Counted from the first letter of the stretch, positions 1-7,036 are shown. The stretch: 8,565 bases of DNA from Sphingomonas sp. (GCA_030146605.1 JASLBO010000163.1:1-8565); one strand, 5' to 3'. Translations and numbers: made by a program. The notes: a model not told the origin generated them from the sequence alone.

Positions 1-1109
1 CCCATATCGGCCTGATCACCGGCATCGCATTCGCGCTGTGTTATGCGCTTCTGTCCTTGCCCATGGCGCGCTTGTGCGATCAAGGATCGCCCCGAAACGT
101 TCTGCTGGCATGCACTTTGACGTGGAGCGCCATGACAGCGCTTGGCGGATTTGCCACTGGTTTCGCTTCCTTGGCGGCCACCCGCTTCGGCGTGGCGCTT
201 GGCGAGGCAGGTGCCGTGCCTTCGGGGCATACGCTTATCGCGCGCAAGATCAGGCCCGGCCGACGCGGATTGGCCATCGGCATCTTTTCGATGGGTATAC
301 CCGTCGGCACGATGGTCGGGTTCGGCCTTGGTGGGGCCGTCAGTGACGCGTACGGCTGGAGAACCGCATTGTTCGCGGCCGGTGGATTCGGTGCGGTCGT
401 CGGAATTCTCGGATTCCTGGCGGCGGGACCAACGCCCCCTGTGGTGCGGTCGAGCGGCACCGTGCCGTTCTGGCAATCGACCCGAGAGCTGCTTTCGGTG
501 CCCGCGTTCCGGGCGCTCATGGTGGCCGCGATCAGCATCGGATTCGCGGCGGCTCCCTTCTATGCTTTCGCGGCAACCTTTCTGATTCGTACGCACGCGT
601 TTAGCGCGACCGAGGCCGGACTGACCTTCGGTCTGATGCAAGGCGCTTTGGGAATTGCGGGTACATTGCTCGGCGGGCGTGGCTTCGACGCGGCGGTGCA
701 TCGCAATGCGGCCTCGCTCCTGCTCGTGCCGACCATGGCCTTTTGTGTCGCGGCGGTCACCACGGTTGCAGCGCTGTTCGTGTCTGTCCCCTGGATCGCC
801 GTAATGCTGCTCGCCCCAGCGATGTTCACGTTCGCATTCACGCTGCCTTATGCGTTCGGCGCTGCGCACCTGGTGGCCGGCGCGGGCCGCGAGGGGATAG
901 CGTCCAGTCTTGCGATGATCGGAAGCGGGCTGGTTGGACCGGCGTTGGGGCCACTCCTTGTCGGGCTCATGAGCGACTTCGTGACTGGTGCCGGCGTGCG
1001 GAACGGCCTCAGCATCGGCTTACTGCTCGTTCCGCTCGCCTGTCTGGTGACAGCGCTCACGTATATTAACGCAGGTCGGCGGATTGGCGCCCGCCTGGCT
1101 GAGGTCTGA
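1..1109 (+). CDS. MFS transporter, spinster-like, 5'-truncated by the window edge
   Basis: An inner-membrane secondary transporter of the major facilitator superfamily. The frame is open from the first complete codon (base 3) to TGA at 1107-1109, giving 368 visible residues. The reading begins inside a membrane segment (IGLITGIAFALCYALLSLP) followed by a loop with the MFS motif-A pattern (ARLCDQGSPRN), so this is probably TM2 and the loop after it. TM1 and roughly 50 residues are missing. Later come the TM4-like RFGVALGEAGAVPSG segment, a basic loop (ARKIRPGRRG), a G-rich TM5 (GIFSMGIPVGTMVGFGLGG), a central loop, and a second half ending in GPLLVGLMSDF. This resembles the spinster-like MFS group common in sphingomonads. 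A TTG at 57 could be read as a start, but the good upstream frame argues for truncation. Substrate is unknown. The carbohydrate genes downstream suggest a sugar or uronate, which is inference only. Confidence 0.9.
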   Translation, partial: HIGLITGIAFALCYALLSLPMARLCDQGSPRNVLLACTLTWSAMTALGGFATGFASLAATRFGVALGEAGAVPSGHTLIARKIRPGRRGLAIGIFSMGIPVGTMVGFGLGGAVSDAYGWRTALFAAGGFGAVVGILGFLAAGPTPPVVRSSGTVPFWQSTRELLSVPAFRALMVAAISIGFAAAPFYAFAATFLIRTHAFSATEAGLTFGLMQGALGIAGTLLGGRGFDAAVHRNAASLLLVPTMAFCVAAVTTVAALFVSVPWIAVMLLAPAMFTFAFTLPYAFGAAHLVAGAGREGIASSLAMIGSGLVGPALGPLLVGLMSDFVTGAGVRNGLSIGLLLVPLACLVTALTYINAGRRIGARLAEV

Positions 1110-1432
1110 ACGCCGGTTGATCCGAGACAAACATTCGCGTCCGCTTTTCTCGGTGCGGGCTCCAGAAGCCGCCAGTTCGCTACCGGCGCACAAGCAGACA
1201 ATGGATCTGGACACGCTGATTAAACAGCGGCAGAATGTCCTCTGCAGACAGTCGCGGGCGATGTCTCGGTTGTTTGTGGTAGAATGTGTGGGAATAGCTG
1301 GGGACCTGAAACCCTAACGGCTTGCCTCACCTCGTTTTTTCTGCGGCATTCGGTGGAAGCCCTGTCCACCAGCCGCCGCGAAGCGGGCCTTTCGCAGCGG
1401 GTGCTGCGCTCCCGATTTCCCGATCGACCGTT

Positions 1433-1454
1433 GCTGGCGCACGCTTGCGCCAGC
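1433..1454. repeat. Perfect 9-bp stem-loop
   Basis: The arms GCTGGCGCA (1433-1441) and TGCGCCAGC (1446-1454) are exact reverse complements separated by the 4-base loop CGCT. No T-run follows on either side, so it is not a standard intrinsic terminator. It lies in the non-coding stretch upstream of the lipoprotein gene. It could act as an mRNA structure, be part of a decayed mobile element, or be chance in GC-rich DNA. Confidence 0.6.
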
Positions 1455-1480
1455 TGTTGCTGAACGACGGTTATCCCATA

Positions 1481-1501
1481 ATGTGAGCAAAAATATCACA
1501 T
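1481..1501. promoter_or_regulatory. Interrupted palindrome ATGTGA-N9-TCACAT, possible operator
   Basis: Half-sites ATGTGA (1481-1486) and TCACAT (1496-1501) are exact reverse complements around an A-rich 9-base centre. The half-sites resemble CRP/FNR-family boxes, but the canonical CRP site has TGTGA-N6-TCACA and this spacing is longer. It lies about 180 bp upstream of the chosen lipoprotein start, in an AT-rich island. Dyad symmetry and position make it a candidate regulator site for the downstream carbohydrate operon. Which regulator, if any, cannot be told. Confidence 0.3.
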
Positions 1502-1683
1502 GTAGGGAAGTGCTTCCAACCGCTCGGCCGTGCTGCTATTTGGCCGTTACGACCGGGCAACTCGGCGATCGCCCTGCGGGGCGCCTGGGGACGGAGGCAG
1601 CGACGGATATGTTCATCGCCGCTATATGCGACCGACCCCGCTATTCGCCGGGACGCCATTTCTGGCGGCCGGGCGCGCTGCCG

Positions 1684-2331
1684 ATGAACCGGCTGGCGAT
1701 TCTCGGAAGCGCATGCCTGTTGCTGGCCGGATGCGTGAGACCGGCAGCGCGGCCGCCGTGGAAAATCGAGGCGGAACAGGCCGCATTGGTCACTTTCGGC
1801 GAGGTCATCGACATCGAGACGTCGGCCGGGCTGTCGCTCTGGTACACGCGCGCGCTTCGCGGGCTCGTTGCCGTGGATTTCGATGCGATGGCGGTGTCCG
1901 AAGGGGGCGCCAATGACGCCGTGAGCGACCTCAACGCCTTCTGGATGGCGCGCGATCCGCACGTCCGGGGCGGCTCGGTATTCGCGAAGAAGCGGTCGGG
2001 CGCCTTCGCGCAATATGACGACCTCCAAACCTATTATGTCGGGATCGGCGGCAACCGGAACAGCACGACGCGGTTCCGACGCTATGTCGGCGAGCCGGGC
2101 AACCGGCCGCTTCTGCCCGGGCACGACCTTTCCGGCGCGGACAATCTGCTCGTCCCCAATCGCTGGACGCATGTGCGGCTGATCGCCGACGGGCGGCACA
2201 TCGCGGTCGAGCGCGACGGGCGGCGGATCTTCGCGCTCGACGACGACCGGCCCTATCGGCGCGGCTGGTTCGCGCTGCGCACCACCAAAAGCCATTTGCG
2301 CATCCGCAATCTGCGCATCGGAAAACCATAA
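1684..2331 (+). CDS. DUF6250-type lipoprotein, likely carbohydrate-associated
   Basis: A 215-residue secreted lipoprotein. Residues 1-17 form a lipoprotein signal: basic MNR, a hydrophobic core, and the lipobox LAGC with Cys17 as the predicted lipidated residue. The mature part carries the pattern I associate with DUF6250: SDLNAFWMARDP (81-92), YYVGIGGNRNSTTRFRRY (117-134), RPLLPGHDL (141-149), and a C-terminal beta-rich end GWFALRTTKSHLRIRNLRI (194-212). Such proteins are thought to have a concanavalin/jelly-roll-like fold and often sit beside polysaccharide-degrading enzymes. The exact activity (binding or catalysis) is unknown to me. The start at 1684 puts the lipobox at a normal distance from the N-terminus, but its ribosome binding site is weak. 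An in-frame ATG at 1609 has GGAGG 11 bases upstream and would add 25 residues. The frame stays open further up to GTG 1483. The lyase gene follows after 14 bp, so the two are probably co-transcribed. Confidence 0.75.
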   Translation: MNRLAILGSACLLLAGCVRPAARPPWKIEAEQAALVTFGEVIDIETSAGLSLWYTRALRGLVAVDFDAMAVSEGGANDAVSDLNAFWMARDPHVRGGSVFAKKRSGAFAQYDDLQTYYVGIGGNRNSTTRFRRYVGEPGNRPLLPGHDLSGADNLLVPNRWTHVRLIADGRHIAVERDGRRIFALDDDRPYRRGWFALRTTKSHLRIRNLRIGKP

Positions 2332-2334
2332 GCC

Positions 2335-2340
2335 GGGAGA
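2335..2340 (+). promoter_or_regulatory. Ribosome binding site of the PL26-like gene
   Basis: GGGAGA lies 5 bases upstream of the ATG at 2346, in the 14-bp gap after the lipoprotein stop. It supports that start and translation from a shared mRNA. Confidence 0.6.
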
Positions 2341-2345
2341 GTGAC

Positions 2346-5063
2346 ATGCGCCTGACGCGACGCACGATGATGCAGGGGACGATCCTGTCGGCGGCCGTCA
2401 CCGGCGCAGGGCCCGCCGCGGCACAATTGCGGCGAGGCCGGAAGGTGGAGGCGCCGCTTCGCTGGATCGATGGCGCGGCACCCGAACTCCATATCGGTCA
2501 GACCTTCGGAGTCGCCTGGGCGCGCGGCGCGCTGGCGAAGGGGCAGGCACTGACGGTGCGCGGTGCCGGCGGTCAGGTGCCCTCGCAGAGCTGGCCGACC
2601 GCCTATTGGCCCGACGGCTCGATCAAATGGACCGCGCACGCACTATCCGCGGGGGCGGGGACCGACAAACTCGTCGTCGCCAGCGGCCGCCCGGCGCTGC
2701 CTGCGGCTCCGGTGTCGGTGCGCGAGACCAGTGATGCGATCCTGATCCGCTCGGGCACGCTCGAATGGACGATTGCGAAAAGCGGCCCGGCGGCGGTGCG
2801 CTCGGCAAAGCGTGGCGACCGGACGCTGCTCGCCAATGCGCGGCTGCTGGGCGAATTGCGGGCGGGTTCGCCGGAGGGCGAGCGGGTGGCGCTGACGGGT
2901 ACCATCGAACGCGCGGTGATCGAGCAGAAAGGTCCGGTGCGCGCCGTGGTTCGGCTCGAGGGACGGCACAGCGGCGGCGGACGATCGGTGCTGCCGTTCG
3001 TGGTGCGGCTCTATGCCTATGCGGGATCCGAGGCGCTTCGGGTGGTGCACAGCTTCGTTCTCGACCTGCAAGCGACCGATCACATTTCCGCGCTCGGCAT
3101 CGCTGCCGACGTGCCGATGCGCGGGGCGCTGCACGATCGCCATGTCCGCCTCGCCACCGCGCAGGATGCGATGTTCGCCGAAGCGGTGCGCCCGCTCACC
3201 GGGCTGCGACGCGATCCCGGCAAGGCGGTGCGCGAGGCGCAGATCGCCGGGCGCGCGGTGCCGATGGCGGAGATGCGCGATCCCGTGGCCAAATTGCTCG
3301 AGCGTATTCCGGCCTGGGGCGATTTCAGCCTGGCGCAGCTCTCGGCGAACGGCTTCACGCTGACCAAGCGCACCGCCGAGGGCCATGGCTGGATCGATTC
3401 GGACGAGGGCCGCCGCGCGCCGGGCTTCGGCTATGTCGGCTCGCCGCAGGGCGGGGCGGGGATCGCCGCGCGCTATTTCTGGCAGCGCCACCCGGCCCAG
3501 ATCGACATTCGGGGCGCTGCGTCGGACACCGCCTGCCTGACGGCGTGGCTGTGGTCTCCCGACGCCAGGCCGATGGACGTGCGCCCGTATCACGGCACGA
3601 TGGGGATGGAGACCTTCGCCGCGCAGAACGAAGGCCTCGACGTCACCTATGAGGATTACGAGCCCGGCTGGGACGACCCGATGGGCATCGCCCGCACCAG
3701 CGAGCTGATGCTCTGGGCGTTCGACTCGACTCCCGAAACGCCGCGGTTGCAGGCACTCGCCCGCGCCGCCGCGACGCCGCCGCAATTGATGGCCGAGCCC
3801 GCGCATCTTCATGCTGCCGGCGTGTTCGGCGATTGGGGCCTGCCCGATCGCTCGACACCCCAGCGCGCGCTGATCGAGGACCAGCTCGCCAACCTCGTCG
3901 ACTTCTATGACGGCGAGATCGACCGGCGCAGCTGGTATGGCTTCTGGGATCATGGCGATGTGATGCACAGCTACGACAGCGACCGGCATCAATGGAAATA
4001 CGATATCGGCGGCTTCGCCTGGGCGAATAGCGAGCTCTCGCCCGATCTGTGGCTGTGGTACACTGCGCTCCGCTCGGGCGATGCGAAGAGCTGGCGGCTC
4101 GCCGAGGCGATGACGCGGCATACCGGCGAAGTCGACGTCTATCATCTCAGCCGCTTCGCCGGGCTCGGCACGCGCCACGGCGTCCAGCATTGGAGCGACA
4201 GTTCGAAGCAGCCGCGCGTCAGCAACGCGGCCTACCGGCGAATCTTTTATTATCTCACCGCCGACGAGCGGGTGGGCGATCTGATGCGGGCGCTGGCCAC
4301 CTCCGAACAGGCGCTGGCCGGCGTCGAGATCGGGCGCAAGACCGGGGCGCCAAAGGAGCAACTGCCGGCGGGCGTGATCCAGATGTCGTTCGGCACGACC
4401 TGGGCGGTGTGCGCGGGCGCGTGGCTCACCGAATGGGAACGCACCGGCGACGCGCGCTGGCGCGACCGCATCGCCGCGGGGATGGACAGTATCGGCCGCA
4501 TGCCCAACGGCTGGCTGACCGGCGGCGCGCCCTATGACCTGAAGAGCGGGCGGTTCCTGACCCGCGACACTATCGGCGTCTCGCACCTCAATGCGGTGTT
4601 CGGCGCGGTCGAGATCCAGGCCGAATTGATCCAGCTGATCGACGTGCCGCGCTTCCGCGAGGCGTGGTTAGATTATTGCCGCTGGTACAATGCGCCGCGC
4701 GCGGAATGGGCGGCGCGGTTCAACCGGCCTTATGGCGGGCGCAACCTCAAACAGGGCCATTCGCGGCTTACCGCTTATGTGGCGAAGGCGACGGGCGATG
4801 CGGCGCTTGCCCGCCGGGCGGCGGAGGAATTCTATTCGGGCGAGGCGGGGCAGCGGATGGCCAAGGGGGATCCGCGGGTGACTTTGCCGGGTGGCGTGGT
4901 GGAATGGCCAAGCGTGTCGACCAACGGTGCCGCGCAATGGGGGCTGGCCGCGATCCAGACGCTGGCGTTGGTGCCGGAGGCGCTGGATACGGTGCCGATT
5001 CCGACGCGCCCGCCGCGGGAAGATCAGGCGAACCCGGAGCAGCCGTCGGGCTATCGGCCTTAG
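2346..5063 (+). CDS. Tat-exported exo-rhamnogalacturonan lyase-family protein (PcRGLX/YetA-like, PL26-like)
   Basis: A 905-residue exported protein. The N-terminus has a twin-arginine signal (TRRTMMQ, Arg5-Arg6), a modest hydrophobic stretch and an AAA-Q cleavage site after Ala26, so it is probably exported folded to the periplasm. The next ~90 residues look like the N-terminal RIFT-barrel domain of the PcRGLX/YetA group, with the family-style WPDGSIKW at 88-95. A beta-rich region follows to about residue 330. The centre and C-terminus are rich in Trp, Tyr and His and look like an alpha/alpha-toroid: FGDWGLPD (494-501), YGFWDHGDVMHSYDSDRHQWKY (531-552) and TRHGVQHWSDSS (609-619). The Penicillium founder of this family is an exo-acting rhamnogalacturonan lyase (PL26), which cleaves by beta-elimination and releases unsaturated galacturonosyl-rhamnose. 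I did not assign catalytic residues. Length matches long bacterial members. A long antisense frame covers much of it and is a GC artefact. The partner lipoprotein lies 14 bp upstream. Substrate could be another uronate-containing glycan. Confidence 0.8.
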   Translation: MRLTRRTMMQGTILSAAVTGAGPAAAQLRRGRKVEAPLRWIDGAAPELHIGQTFGVAWARGALAKGQALTVRGAGGQVPSQSWPTAYWPDGSIKWTAHALSAGAGTDKLVVASGRPALPAAPVSVRETSDAILIRSGTLEWTIAKSGPAAVRSAKRGDRTLLANARLLGELRAGSPEGERVALTGTIERAVIEQKGPVRAVVRLEGRHSGGGRSVLPFVVRLYAYAGSEALRVVHSFVLDLQATDHISALGIAADVPMRGALHDRHVRLATAQDAMFAEAVRPLTGLRRDPGKAVREAQIAGRAVPMAEMRDPVAKLLERIPAWGDFSLAQLSANGFTLTKRTAEGHGWIDSDEGRRAPGFGYVGSPQGGAGIAARYFWQRHPAQIDIRGAASDTACLTAWLWSPDARPMDVRPYHGTMGMETFAAQNEGLDVTYEDYEPGWDDPMGIARTSELMLWAFDSTPETPRLQALARAAATPPQLMAEPAHLHAAGVFGDWGLPDRSTPQRALIEDQLANLVDFYDGEIDRRSWYGFWDHGDVMHSYDSDRHQWKYDIGGFAWANSELSPDLWLWYTALRSGDAKSWRLAEAMTRHTGEVDVYHLSRFAGLGTRHGVQHWSDSSKQPRVSNAAYRRIFYYLTADERVGDLMRALATSEQALAGVEIGRKTGAPKEQLPAGVIQMSFGTTWAVCAGAWLTEWERTGDARWRDRIAAGMDSIGRMPNGWLTGGAPYDLKSGRFLTRDTIGVSHLNAVFGAVEIQAELIQLIDVPRFREAWLDYCRWYNAPRAEWAARFNRPYGGRNLKQGHSRLTAYVAKATGDAALARRAAEEFYSGEAGQRMAKGDPRVTLPGGVVEWPSVSTNGAAQWGLAAIQTLALVPEALDTVPIPTRPPREDQANPEQPSGYRP

Positions 5064-5454
5064 CGCGGGGCGACGATATGGGCAGAGAATGGGCACCTGC
5101 CGCGCGAGCTATTTGCGGCGGAGGTTGACACGCTTGACACACTAGCGGTGGTCATCGGCGGGTGACAACCGCCAAATATCTATTTCTGAACGATAATTTA
5201 TGGAGCGCGGCAGACGCGATGCGTCTCGCGCACCGGTTTCGCGCCACCGAGGCGACAGGCACGCGACATCAGCGCGACACCGGCGCGACGTCCGCGCACG
5301 CCTTCGCGACACTTGCCTGTCACGCGGTCAGCCGGGACTTGGGGGTGGGTCGATCCAGCGATGTCAAAGAGCAGGCGGCAAGGTTGCCTGTCAGAGCCAA
5401 GCAGACGAAATCCGACATTGCAAGGCGCAGCCGCCGGATATCGGCCGTAACCTG
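5064..5454. other. Non-coding junction between the lyase gene and the palindromic element
   Basis: About 390 bp between convergent genes. I see no supported gene: short frames in all three + phases have no recognisable family. It holds two TTGACAC blocks 9 bp apart (5125-5140), an AT-rich patch near 5171-5202 in otherwise GC-rich DNA, a degenerate 11-bp tandem repeat (5240-5294), and a direct repeat TTGCCTGTCA at 5313-5322 and 5384-5393. I found no clear intrinsic terminator for the lyase gene here. Confidence 0.65.
5240..5294. repeat. Degenerate 11-bp tandem repeat, five units
   Basis: Five consecutive 11-mers start at 5240, 5251, 5262, 5273 and 5284, with consensus close to CGCGACACCGG. 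The CGACA core recurs at 5253, 5264 and 5275, with CGACG at 5286, giving exact 11-bp spacing. A unit length that is not a multiple of three argues against a protein repeat. The first unit matches the fourth at 9 of 11 positions; the second is the most diverged. The phase is lost after 5294, although another CGCGACAC occurs at 5305-5312. Confidence 0.6.
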
Positions 5455-5585
5455 AATCCTCCCCCGCGCAGCGGGGGAGGGGGACCACGAAGTGGTGGAG
5501 GGGGCCTCTCCACGAGCGATGCCCATGTGGAGAGCCCCCCTCCGTCAGCTTCGCTGCCACCTCCCCCGCTTCGCGGGGGAGGATT
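5455..5585. repeat. 131-bp compound palindromic element (REP/MITE-like)
   Basis: A dispersed-repeat-like intergenic element. Its ends are perfect 13-bp inverted repeats (5455-5467 and 5573-5585). Each end also folds locally: 10-bp stem CCTCCCCCGC/GCGGGGGAGG at 5458-5480 (loop GCA) and again at 5560-5582 (loop TTC). Between them lie a small ACCAC-GAA-GTGGT hairpin (5484-5496), a central stem of 17 bp with one C-C mismatch (5497-5513 with 5527-5543), and a small CAGC-TTC-GCTG hairpin. The right end is 8 bp past the rdgB stop codon, so it would be transcribed at the 3' end of the rph-rdgB mRNA and may stop or stabilise it. No transposase is encoded inside. Confidence 0.8.
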
Positions 5586-5593
5586 GGTGACAC

Positions 5594-6238
5594 TCAGAAA
5601 ACCGCGGCGACCAATTGCCGGAACGCGTCCGCGCGGTGGCTCATCGCGTGCTTGGCTTCGGGGTCCATCTCGCCATAGGTCAAATCGTGGCCGTGGGGCA
5701 CGAACACCGGATCATAGCCGAAGCCGCGATCTCCCCGCGGCGGCCAGACCAGCACCCCGTCGGCGCGGCCCTCGAACCATTCGACATGCCCGTCGGGCCA
5801 GGCGAGCGCCAGCGCGCAGACGAAATGCGCGTCGCGGCCGGTCTCGGGCGGCAGCGCGGCGAGCTTGTCCTCGACCCGCTGCATCGCGATCGCGAAATCC
5901 TTGCTCTCGCCCGCCCAGCGCGCCGAGAAGATCCCCGGATCGCCGTTCAGCGCCTCGACGCACAGCCCGCTATCGTCGGCCAGCGCGGGAAGCCCCGAAA
6001 GGTCCGCCGCCTGCAGCGCCTTCAATTCGGCATTGGCGACGAAGGTCACCCCCGTCTCCTCGGGCTCGGGCAAGTCGAGCTCGGCGGCCGACACGGGCTC
6101 GATGCCATACGGACCGAGCAGCGCCTTGATCTCGCGCACCTTGCCGGGATTGTGGCTGGCGATCACCAGCTTGCCCGGCGCGAGCTTGCGGATCGCCTGC
6201 GGCGCGTCGCCGCCTATGCCTTCGTTCGGTCCGGTCAT
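5594..6238 (-). CDS. rdgB: XTP/dITP pyrophosphatase (non-canonical purine NTPase)
   Basis: Cytoplasmic house-cleaning enzyme that hydrolyses XTP, ITP and dITP to the monophosphate and pyrophosphate, keeping deaminated purines out of DNA and RNA. The 214-residue product has the Ham1/RdgB motifs: [11 protein letters not shown] (27-37, nucleotide binding), ADDSGL (87-92, with the catalytic/metal acidic pair), FEGRADG (155-161), RGFGYDP (171-177, base recognition) and SHR (200-202). It is slightly longer than the E. coli enzyme (about 197) because of an N-terminal extension of about 20 residues before the core. The ATG at 6238 overlaps the rph stop in an ATGA (4 bp) and has GAAGG seven bases upstream, so translational coupling to rph is likely. 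The gene ends 8 bp from the 131-bp palindromic element. Confidence 0.97.
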   Translation of the reverse strand: MTGPNEGIGGDAPQAIRKLAPGKLVIASHNPGKVREIKALLGPYGIEPVSAAELDLPEPEETGVTFVANAELKALQAADLSGLPALADDSGLCVEALNGDPGIFSARWAGESKDFAIAMQRVEDKLAALPPETGRDAHFVCALALAWPDGHVEWFEGRADGVLVWPPRGDRGFGYDPVFVPHGHDLTYGEMDPEAKHAMSHRADAFRQLVAAVF

Positions 6239-6948
6239 TGCACCGCCTTCAACTGCGCGGCGAAGATCTGGTTGCAGCCGATGCGGGCGAGGCGGAGCAG
6301 ACGGAGCAGGCCTTCCTCGTCATAGGTCGCGCCCTCGGCGGTCGCCTGCGCCTCGGCGATCTTGCCGTCGGCGAGCAGCACGAAATTGGCGTCGGCATCG
6401 GCGGCCGAATCCTCGTCATAATCGAGGTCGAGCACCGGATTGCCCTGATAGATGCCGCAGCTCACCGCCGCGACCTGGGTCAGGATCGGGTCCTTTTCGA
6501 GCTGGCCGGCCTGGAGCAGCTTGTTCGTCGCGATGCGCAGCGCCACCCACGCGCCCGAGATCGCCGCGGTGCGGGTGCCGCCATCGGCCTGGATGACGTC
6601 GCAATCGAGGGTGATCTGGCGCTCGCCGAGCAGCTTGAGATCGGTGACCGCGCGCAACGAGCGGCCGATCAGCCGCTGGATTTCCTGGGTGCGCCCCGAT
6701 TGCTTGCCCTTGGCCGCTTCGCGTGCGCTGCGGGTATGGGTGGCGCGCGGCAGCATGCCATATTCGGCGGTGACCCAGCCCTCGCCCTTGCCGCGCAGCC
6801 AGGGCGGGATGCGCTCCTCGATGCTCGCCGTGACCAGCACGCGCGTGTCGCCGAAGCCGATCAGCACCGATCCTTCGGCGTGGCGGGTGAAATTGGGCTC
6901 GATGGCGATGCTGCGCATCTCGTCGGGGGCGCGGCCGGATGGGCGCAT
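6235..6948 (-). CDS. rph: Ribonuclease PH
   Basis: Phosphorolytic 3'-5' exoribonuclease that trims the 3' trailer of tRNA precursors and other RNAs using inorganic phosphate, working as a hexamer in the cytoplasm. The 237-residue product is normal family length. Key blocks: [17 protein letters not shown] (85-101), [10 protein letters not shown] (123-132) and [12 protein letters not shown] (173-184). Arg86 and Arg126 (phosphate and RNA contacts) and Asp178 and Asp184 (active site) fall at the standard family positions. The start at 6948 gives the classic MRPSGR N-terminus and has AGGAGA eight bases upstream. The same frame runs back to an ATG at 7089, but that extension overlaps the divergent lipoprotein gene and is not family-like. 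It is the first gene of an operon with rdgB. Confidence 0.97.
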   Translation of the reverse strand: MRPSGRAPDEMRSIAIEPNFTRHAEGSVLIGFGDTRVLVTASIEERIPPWLRGKGEGWVTAEYGMLPRATHTRSAREAAKGKQSGRTQEIQRLIGRSLRAVTDLKLLGERQITLDCDVIQADGGTRTAAISGAWVALRIATNKLLQAGQLEKDPILTQVAAVSCGIYQGNPVLDLDYDEDSAADADANFVLLADGKIAEAQATAEGATYDEEGLLRLLRLARIGCNQIFAAQLKAVQ

Positions 6949-6956
6949 CGGTTCAT

Positions 6957-6962
6957 TCTCCT
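6957..6962 (-). promoter_or_regulatory. Ribosome binding site that fixes the rph start
   Basis: On the minus strand AGGAGA stands eight bases before the ATG at 6948. This strong site decides between the family-like start and the 47-residue-longer frame starting at 7089. Confidence 0.7.
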
Positions 6963-7036
6963 GAAAAGTCGGACGCGCCAAGTAGACGGCGGACAGCGAA
7001 CGCGCCAGTGTCGGTGCATGATCCGAAAGGGGCGTT

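Larger units (their letters stand above)
1110..1683. other. Gene-poor stretch between the MFS gene and the DUF6250 lipoprotein gene
   Basis: About 570 bp with no gene I can support. Short frames exist on both strands but match no family I recognise. The left half is less GC-biased than its surroundings (for example around 1261-1290). The right half holds a perfect 9-bp hairpin (1433-1454), a small TTAT/ATAA palindrome (1471-1481) and a 21-bp interrupted palindrome (1481-1501). It may contain the promoter region of the lipoprotein/lyase pair or the decayed end of a mobile element. I could not identify clear -35/-10 boxes or insertion-sequence ends. Part of its right end (1609-1683) could instead be coding if the lipoprotein gene starts upstream. 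Confidence 0.6.

Noticed and set aside
1287..1462. Tail of a transposase or other gene fragment reading to the TGA at 1460-1462
   Set aside because: The frame has plausible codon bias but I recognise no family, no start and no terminal repeats, so I did not call a pseudogene.
1481..1501. Canonical CRP site
   Set aside because: Half-sites match but the gap between TGTGA and TCACA is 9 instead of 6. It is kept only as a generic dyad.
1471..2295. 274-residue minus-strand frame over the DUF6250 lipoprotein gene
   Set aside because: The plus strand has a lipobox and conserved family motifs. The minus frame has none.
2643..4586. 647-residue open frame on the minus strand inside the lyase gene
   Set aside because: It is antisense to a gene with a clear signal peptide and family motifs. 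Its product is Arg/Ala/Pro/His-rich and low-complexity, as expected for a GC-rich shadow frame.
5162..5455. 97-residue plus-strand frame in the junction region
   Set aside because: It has no recognisable family and passes through the 11-bp repeat, whose unit length is not a multiple of three. The composition looks like translated non-coding DNA.
5200..6129. 309-residue plus-strand frame spanning the 131-bp palindrome and rdgB antisense
   Set aside because: It is Arg/Pro/Ser-rich and passes through a non-coding repeat and an opposing real gene.
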